Assembly: GCA_018828205.1 (NCBI GenBank)
Contig: JAHJWA010000299.1
Coordinates: forward strand, 1-7,141
Length of the DNA stretch: 7,141 bases
Origin: Alphaproteobacteria bacterium
GTDB taxonomy: Bacteria; Pseudomonadota; Alphaproteobacteria; Sphingomonadales; Sphingomonadaceae
Reading direction: 5' to 3'
The notes beneath the pieces were generated by a model. That model saw only the letters and a list, made by a program, of their open reading frames with translations, had not been told where the DNA came from and did not search any database. Both the position numbers and the translations under genes were made by a program. The first letter of the stretch is position 1. Every line of letters begins with the position of its first letter. Shown here piece by piece: positions 4,482-7,141 of this stretch.

Positions 4482-5963
4482 TTACTTGTTTTCTAAAAGC
4501 TTTCGCAGGTCGGGCGGGAGCGTGTTGGGATCGACGCCCGCCCCCTTCTTACCGCCCATTCCGGGCAATCCGCCGGGACCGGGGCCATCCATTCCGGGCA
4601 TGCCGCCGCCACCCATGCCGCCCCCGCCGCCGAACAGCGCGCCGAGGCCCTTGAGGCCGCCCATCTTCTTGATCTGCTTCATCGCGCGGGACATCTCCTG
4701 GTGCATCTTGAGCACCTTGTTGACCTCCTGCACCTGCCGCCCGCTGCCCGCCGCGACGCGCTTCTTGCGCTTGGCGTTGAGCAATGCGGGATTGGCGCGT
4801 TCCTTGCGCGTCATCGAGCCGATGATCGCATCCATATGGACCAGGACCTTGTCGTCCATCCCGCTCGAGGCCATCGCCGCCTTGGCCTTCTTCATGCCCG
4901 GCATCATCCCGGCGAGCATCCCCAGCCCGCCCATGTTCTGCATCTGGCGCAATTGCATCCGCAGATCGTCGAGATCGAACTGGCCCTTGGCCATCTTGCG
5001 CGCGAGCGCCTCGGCGTCTTCCTGGTTGACCGCCGCGGCGGCCTTCTCGACCAGGCTGACGACATCGCCCATGCCCAGGATCCGGCCCGCGACGCGCTTG
5101 GCGTCGAAGGCCTCGATCGCGTCGAGCTTCTCGCCCGTGCCGGCGAATTTGATCGGCTTGCCGGTGACATAGCGCATCGAGAGCGCCGCGCCGCCGCGCG
5201 CATCGCCGTCCATCCGGGTGAGCACCACGCCGGTGAGCGGCACCTCGTCGGTGAAGCTCTTGGCGACGTTGACCGCGTCTTGCCCGGTCAGGCTGTCGAC
5301 CACCAGCAGCACTTCGGTGGGGGCGGAGATTCCGGCGACCGCCTTCATCTCGGCCATCAGCGCTTCGTCGACATGCAGCCGGCCCGCGGTGTCGAGCAGC
5401 AGCACATCGGCGGATTGCAGCCTGGCGCTTTCCATCGCGCGGCGCGCGATATCGACCGGCTGCTGGCCCGCGATGATCGGCAGCGTCGCGACCGCGACCT
5501 GCTGGCCGAGCACCGCGAGCTGTTCCTGCGCCGCCGGACGGTTGACGTCGAGCGAGGCCATCAGCGCCTTCTTGCCGTGCTTCTCCTTGAGCAGCCTGGC
5601 GATCTTGGCGGTGGAGGTGGTCTTGCCCGACCCCTGGAGGCCGACCATCATGATCACCACCGGGGGCTTGGCATCGAGATTGAGCGTCGCGGGTTCGTCG
5701 CCGCCGAGCATCTCGATCAGTTCGTCGTTGACGATCTTGACGACCTGCTGCCCCGGGGTGACCGAGCGCAGCACGTCCTGGCCGATCGCCTTTTCGGTGA
5801 CCGCATCGATGAAGCGGCGCACCACCGGCAGCGCGACATCGGCCTCGAGCAGCGCGATCCGCACTTCGCGCATCGCGTCGCGGACATCCTGTTCGGACAG
5901 CGCGCCGCGGCCCTTGAGCTTGTCGAAGACGGAGCCGAGCCGATCTGACAGATTGTCGAACAT
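4482..5963 (-). CDS. ffh: Signal recognition particle protein Ffh (SRP54 homologue)
   Basis: The 493-residue GTPase of the signal recognition particle, which binds 4.5S RNA and delivers signal-bearing ribosomes to FtsY at the membrane. An N domain helical bundle (1-95) contains the ALLEADVAL motif (37-45). The G domain has the P-loop GLQGSGKT (108-115), DVNRPAAQEQL (139-149), DTAGR (191-195), TRMDGDARGGAALS (249-262, with Arg in place of the usual Lys in TKxDG) and GTGEKLDAIEAFD (275-287). The M domain has the methionine-rich finger loop (343-364) and the RNA-binding helix around AAGSGRQVQEVNKVLKMH (404-421). The tail is Gly/Met-rich (445-470) and ends PPDLRKLLENK. The start at 5963 (MFDNLSDRLGSVF) is the family start and has GAGGAG ten bases upstream. 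The frame stays open for 45 more codons to an ATG at 6098, but those residues do not resemble SRP54. Confidence 0.96.
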   Translation of the reverse strand: MFDNLSDRLGSVFDKLKGRGALSEQDVRDAMREVRIALLEADVALPVVRRFIDAVTEKAIGQDVLRSVTPGQQVVKIVNDELIEMLGGDEPATLNLDAKPPVVIMMVGLQGSGKTTSTAKIARLLKEKHGKKALMASLDVNRPAAQEQLAVLGQQVAVATLPIIAGQQPVDIARRAMESARLQSADVLLLDTAGRLHVDEALMAEMKAVAGISAPTEVLLVVDSLTGQDAVNVAKSFTDEVPLTGVVLTRMDGDARGGAALSMRYVTGKPIKFAGTGEKLDAIEAFDAKRVAGRILGMGDVVSLVEKAAAAVNQEDAEALARKMAKGQFDLDDLRMQLRQMQNMGGLGMLAGMMPGMKKAKAAMASSGMDDKVLVHMDAIIGSMTRKERANPALLNAKRKKRVAAGSGRQVQEVNKVLKMHQEMSRAMKQIKKMGGLKGLGALFGGGGGMGGGGMPGMDGPGPGGLPGMGGKKGAGVDPNTLPPDLRKLLENK

Positions 5964-6017
5964 GCTGCACCAACTCCTCTTCGAGCGCGGCCCGGCGCCG
6001 TGCGCCGACCATATACG

Positions 6018-6048
6018 AAAAACGCCGGCGGACGAAACCTCGTCGGCC
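6018..6048 (-). terminator. Possible terminator between tRNA-Ala and ffh
   Basis: On the minus strand GACGA-GGTT-TCGTC forms a short stem, extended by GCC/GGC across a 4-base bulge, then followed by G and five T (6022-6018). It lies about 80 bases after the tRNA end and before ffh, so it could end the tRNA transcript or attenuate read-through. The stem is short and bulged, so the call is weak. Confidence 0.35.
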
Positions 6049-6098
6049 AGCGTGCGGACCTCATTGAAGAGAGAGCCGACTTTTTCTGTCTTCGCCAT

Positions 6099-6117
6099 CT
6101 CGCCGGAACCCGGCGAG
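6099..6117 (-). other. Perfect 8-bp hairpin just downstream of tRNA-Ala
   Basis: CTCGCCGG and CCGGCGAG form a perfect stem around a 3-base loop, starting 9 bases after the 3' end of the tRNA. No T-run follows on the minus strand. It may protect or mark the 3' trailer of the tRNA precursor, or serve as part of a terminator. It directly precedes an ATG in the ffh frame at 6098. Confidence 0.5.
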
Positions 6118-6125
6118 GTGGGAAA

Positions 6126-6201
6126 TGGTGGAGCCTAGCGGGATCGAACCGCTGACCTCAACACTGCCAGTGTTGCGCTCTCCCAGCTGAGCTAAGGCCC
6201 C
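6126..6201 (-). tRNA. tRNA-Ala, anticodon GGC
   Basis: A 76-base tRNA with encoded CCA. The acceptor stem is GGGGCCT / AGGCTCC (one G-U pair), followed by discriminator A and CCA. The D arm is GCTCAGCTGGGAGAGC. The anticodon stem CAACA/TGTTG encloses the loop CTGGCAG, giving anticodon GGC for GCC (and GCU) alanine codons. The T arm contains GGTTCGATCCC. All arms pair well, so it appears functional. It lies between the zinc-ribbon gene and ffh on the same strand. Confidence 0.96.
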
Positions 6202-6245
6202 AATCACTTCGCGGACGCGGCACCTTGCGAGTGCAATGTCCTTGC

Positions 6246-6274
6246 GGGAAGCGCCCTTTATCAGGGCGCTCCCC
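6246..6274 (-). terminator. Strong 12-bp hairpin between the zinc-ribbon gene and tRNA-Ala
   Basis: On the minus strand GGGGAGCGCCCT pairs with AGGGCGCTTCCC over 12 positions (one G-U) around the 5-base loop GATAA. It begins 17 bases after the zinc-ribbon stop codon. No T-run follows, so it is either an atypical terminator or a transcript 3'-end stabiliser. The G-U pair on the minus strand is a mismatch on the plus strand, which suggests the minus-strand RNA is the selected form. Confidence 0.5.
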
Positions 6275-6290
6275 ATTTGCAACCGCTAAA

Positions 6291-6614
6291 TCAACTCTCT
6301 TCGCTGTCTTCGTCGCCCTTGCCCTTGGACACGCCGAGATCGTCGTCGCCGCCGAGGTCGACTTCATTGTCGGGCGAATCGTCGTCCTCGTCGATGTCTT
6401 CCAGATCGTCATCGGCCAGATCGGAGTCGGCTTCGCCTTCCTTCTCCTTCTTCTCTTCCTCGAAGGGGATCGGCTGCTTGGACTTCAGAACCGGCTCGGG
6501 ATTCCATTCCTCGCCGCATTCGATGCAGGTCGCGGGCTCGTCCTTGCCCAGATCGTAGAAGCGGGTGCCGCATTTCGGGCAGGTCCGCTTGGTGCCCCAT
6601 TCCGGTTTGACCAT
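6291..6614 (-). CDS. FYDLN-type acidic zinc-ribbon protein (TIGR02300-like family)
   Basis: A 107-residue protein of a small alphaproteobacterial family of unknown function. The N-terminal third is a zinc ribbon with two CxxC pairs, C12-x-x-C15 and C30-x-x-C33. The family signature RFYDLGKDEP (18-27) lies between them. From about residue 50 the chain is highly acidic and low in complexity (FEEEKKEKEGE, then long Asp/Glu runs to the C-terminus), probably disordered. No signal peptide or membrane segment is visible, so it is likely cytoplasmic. The start at 6614 (MVKPEWGTKRTCP) is fixed by family alignment and by AAGGA six bases upstream. The frame is open back to an ATG at 6701, but the extra residues do not fit the family. 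It is divergent from aroA, a neighbourhood common in alphaproteobacteria. Zinc binding is inferred; the biological role is unknown. Confidence 0.92.
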   Translation of the reverse strand: MVKPEWGTKRTCPKCGTRFYDLGKDEPATCIECGEEWNPEPVLKSKQPIPFEEEKKEKEGEADSDLADDDLEDIDEDDDSPDNEVDLGGDDDLGVSKGKGDEDSEES

Positions 6615-6633
6615 GTGTAATCCTTGGCTGGGC

Positions 6634-6651
6634 CCCGCCGAGGGCGGCGGG
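6634..6651. other. Perfect 7-bp hairpin in the leader of the zinc-ribbon gene
   Basis: CCCGCCG and CGGCGGG form a perfect stem with a 4-base loop. It ends 8 bases upstream of the AAGGA ribosome binding site of the zinc-ribbon gene on the minus strand. It could influence mRNA stability or translation of that gene; no further evidence is visible. Confidence 0.4.
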
Positions 6652-6707
6652 ACTGAATGATTTGCTACATACAGGATGGGATCGCGCTGACCCAGAATCA
6701 AGCATAG

Positions 6708-6742
6708 GGCAAGCGCGCGATCGACTGCGCGCGCGCCTTGCC
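6708..6742. repeat. Inverted repeat in the aroA / zinc-ribbon divergent region
   Basis: GGCAAGCGCGCG (6708-6719) and CGCGCGCCTTGCC (6730-6742) are inverted copies apart from one extra base, with a 10-base centre. It lies in the interval of about 230 bases between two divergent genes. It could be a regulator site or a hairpin in the aroA leader, but part of the match is simple CG alternation. Confidence 0.4.
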
Positions 6743-6846
6743 AGATGGCGATGCCACTGTCAAAGACCGGCGCCTACCCGCCCTCCCCGGCGCGCCGCAA
6801 GCCCCGCCTTGCTCATGCGCCGCTCCAGACCCAGCGAAAGCCGCGC

Positions 6847-7141
6847 GTGTCCGCCCATCGCTTCTCCTCCGCCCATCGCTTTTCCTCGCGGGGCCCGCTC
6901 ACCGGTCGCATCCGCGTCCCCGGCGACAAGTCGATCAGCCACCGCGCGCTGATGTTCGCCAGCCTGGCGGTGGGCGAGACGGTCATCGACGGCTTGCTCG
7001 AGGGCGAGGATGTCCAGGCCACCGCGCGCGCGATGCAGCAGATGGGCGCGCGGGTGGAAAAGGACGAGCAGGGCCGCTGGCGGGTTCACGGGGTCGGCGT
7101 CGGCGGGTTGCTCGAACCCGACGCCCCGCTCGAGATGGGCA
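6847..7141 (+). CDS. aroA: 3-phosphoshikimate 1-carboxyvinyltransferase (EPSP synthase), 5' part, cut by window edge
   Basis: The N-terminal 98 residues of EPSP synthase, the sixth step of the shikimate pathway to aromatic amino acids (shikimate-3-phosphate plus PEP). The substrate-binding block PGDKSISHRALMF starts at residue 25, followed by GLLEGEDVQATARAMQQMGARV and GVGVGGLLEPDAPLEMG. These blocks closely resemble class II enzymes such as that of Agrobacterium CP4 (recalled, not searched). The loop with the Gly/Ala that governs glyphosate sensitivity lies just beyond the edge and cannot be read. I place the start at GTG 6847, because the PGDKS block then falls at the same distance from the N-terminus as in CP4 and GAAAG stands upstream. 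ATGs at 6745 and 6751 are in frame and would add 34 or 32 Pro/Arg-rich residues with no good ribosome binding site. Residues 2-13 contain a duplicated SAHRFS, from an 18-bp tandem repeat at 6850-6885. Confidence 0.9.
   Translation, partial: MSAHRFSSAHRFSSRGPLTGRIRVPGDKSISHRALMFASLAVGETVIDGLLEGEDVQATARAMQQMGARVEKDEQGRWRVHGVGVGGLLEPDAPLEMG
6850..6885 (+). repeat. 18-bp tandem duplication at the aroA N-terminus
   Basis: Two adjacent 18-base units, 6850-6867 and 6868-6885, differ at one base. Each encodes SAHRFS, giving SAHRFSSAHRFS in frame. Related enzymes are variable in this leader segment, so the duplication is probably harmless to function. Confidence 0.75.

Noticed and set aside
4701..5948. 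415-codon plus-strand frame opposite ffh
   Set aside because: Its His/Arg/Leu-rich, low-complexity translation is the usual antisense shadow of a GC-rich gene, and ffh accounts for the region fully.
6615..6701. 29-codon extension of the zinc-ribbon protein
   Set aside because: It contains the leader hairpin and the ribosome binding site for ATG 6614. The family starts at MVKPEWGTKR.
1..7141. CRISPR array, transposase or integrase gene, or tRNA-linked attachment duplication
   Set aside because: No regularly spaced repeats, no recombinase or transposase motifs and no second copy of the tRNA-Ala 3' end are visible in the window. How the vapBC/flavoprotein block arrived is therefore not shown.

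Overview
The window comes from a GC-rich genome. It is most likely an alphaproteobacterium of the Sphingomonadales (Erythrobacter/Sphingomonas type). This is inferred from the gene set and gene order (divergent aroA and FYDLN-type zinc ribbon, tRNA-Ala, ffh-rpsP-rimM-trmD-rplS), the long Ala/Glu-rich tail on S16, the S9 peptidase with a signal peptide, and the repeat types. No species can be assigned from sequence reading alone.

Layout from right to left, following the main (minus) strand. At the right edge the 5' part of aroA (class II EPSP synthase) runs on the plus strand out of the window. Divergent from it is a small acidic FYDLN-type zinc-ribbon protein gene, then a tRNA-Ala(GGC), then the translation/secretion cluster ffh - rpsP - rimM. 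A convergent plus-strand gene for a thioredoxin-reductase-like flavoprotein follows. Next, back on the minus strand, come a VapB/VapC toxin-antitoxin pair, trmD and rplS. A clear rho-independent terminator closes rplS. A palindromic repeat and the start of a secreted S9 (DPP IV-like) peptidase, cut by the left edge, complete the window.

The main point of interest is that the very widely conserved order rpsP-rimM-trmD-rplS is split between rimM and trmD by about 1.66 kb holding the flavoprotein gene and vapBC. The toxin gene ends inside the start codon of trmD (ATGA overlap). The tRNA m1G37 methyltransferase and ribosomal protein L19 therefore appear to be transcribed and translated downstream of a toxin-antitoxin module. 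The only obvious promoter/operator is a pair of GTATATAC palindromes before vapB, and it may also drive the divergent flavoprotein. A second notable feature is an imperfect palindromic element of about 70-90 bp sitting in frame inside trmD. It adds roughly 30 residues to the protein before the knot region.

The remaining genes look ordinary and intact. Several starts were moved from the longest open frame (ffh, vapC, vapB, the zinc-ribbon gene, the flavoprotein, aroA) on the basis of family alignment and ribosome binding sites.
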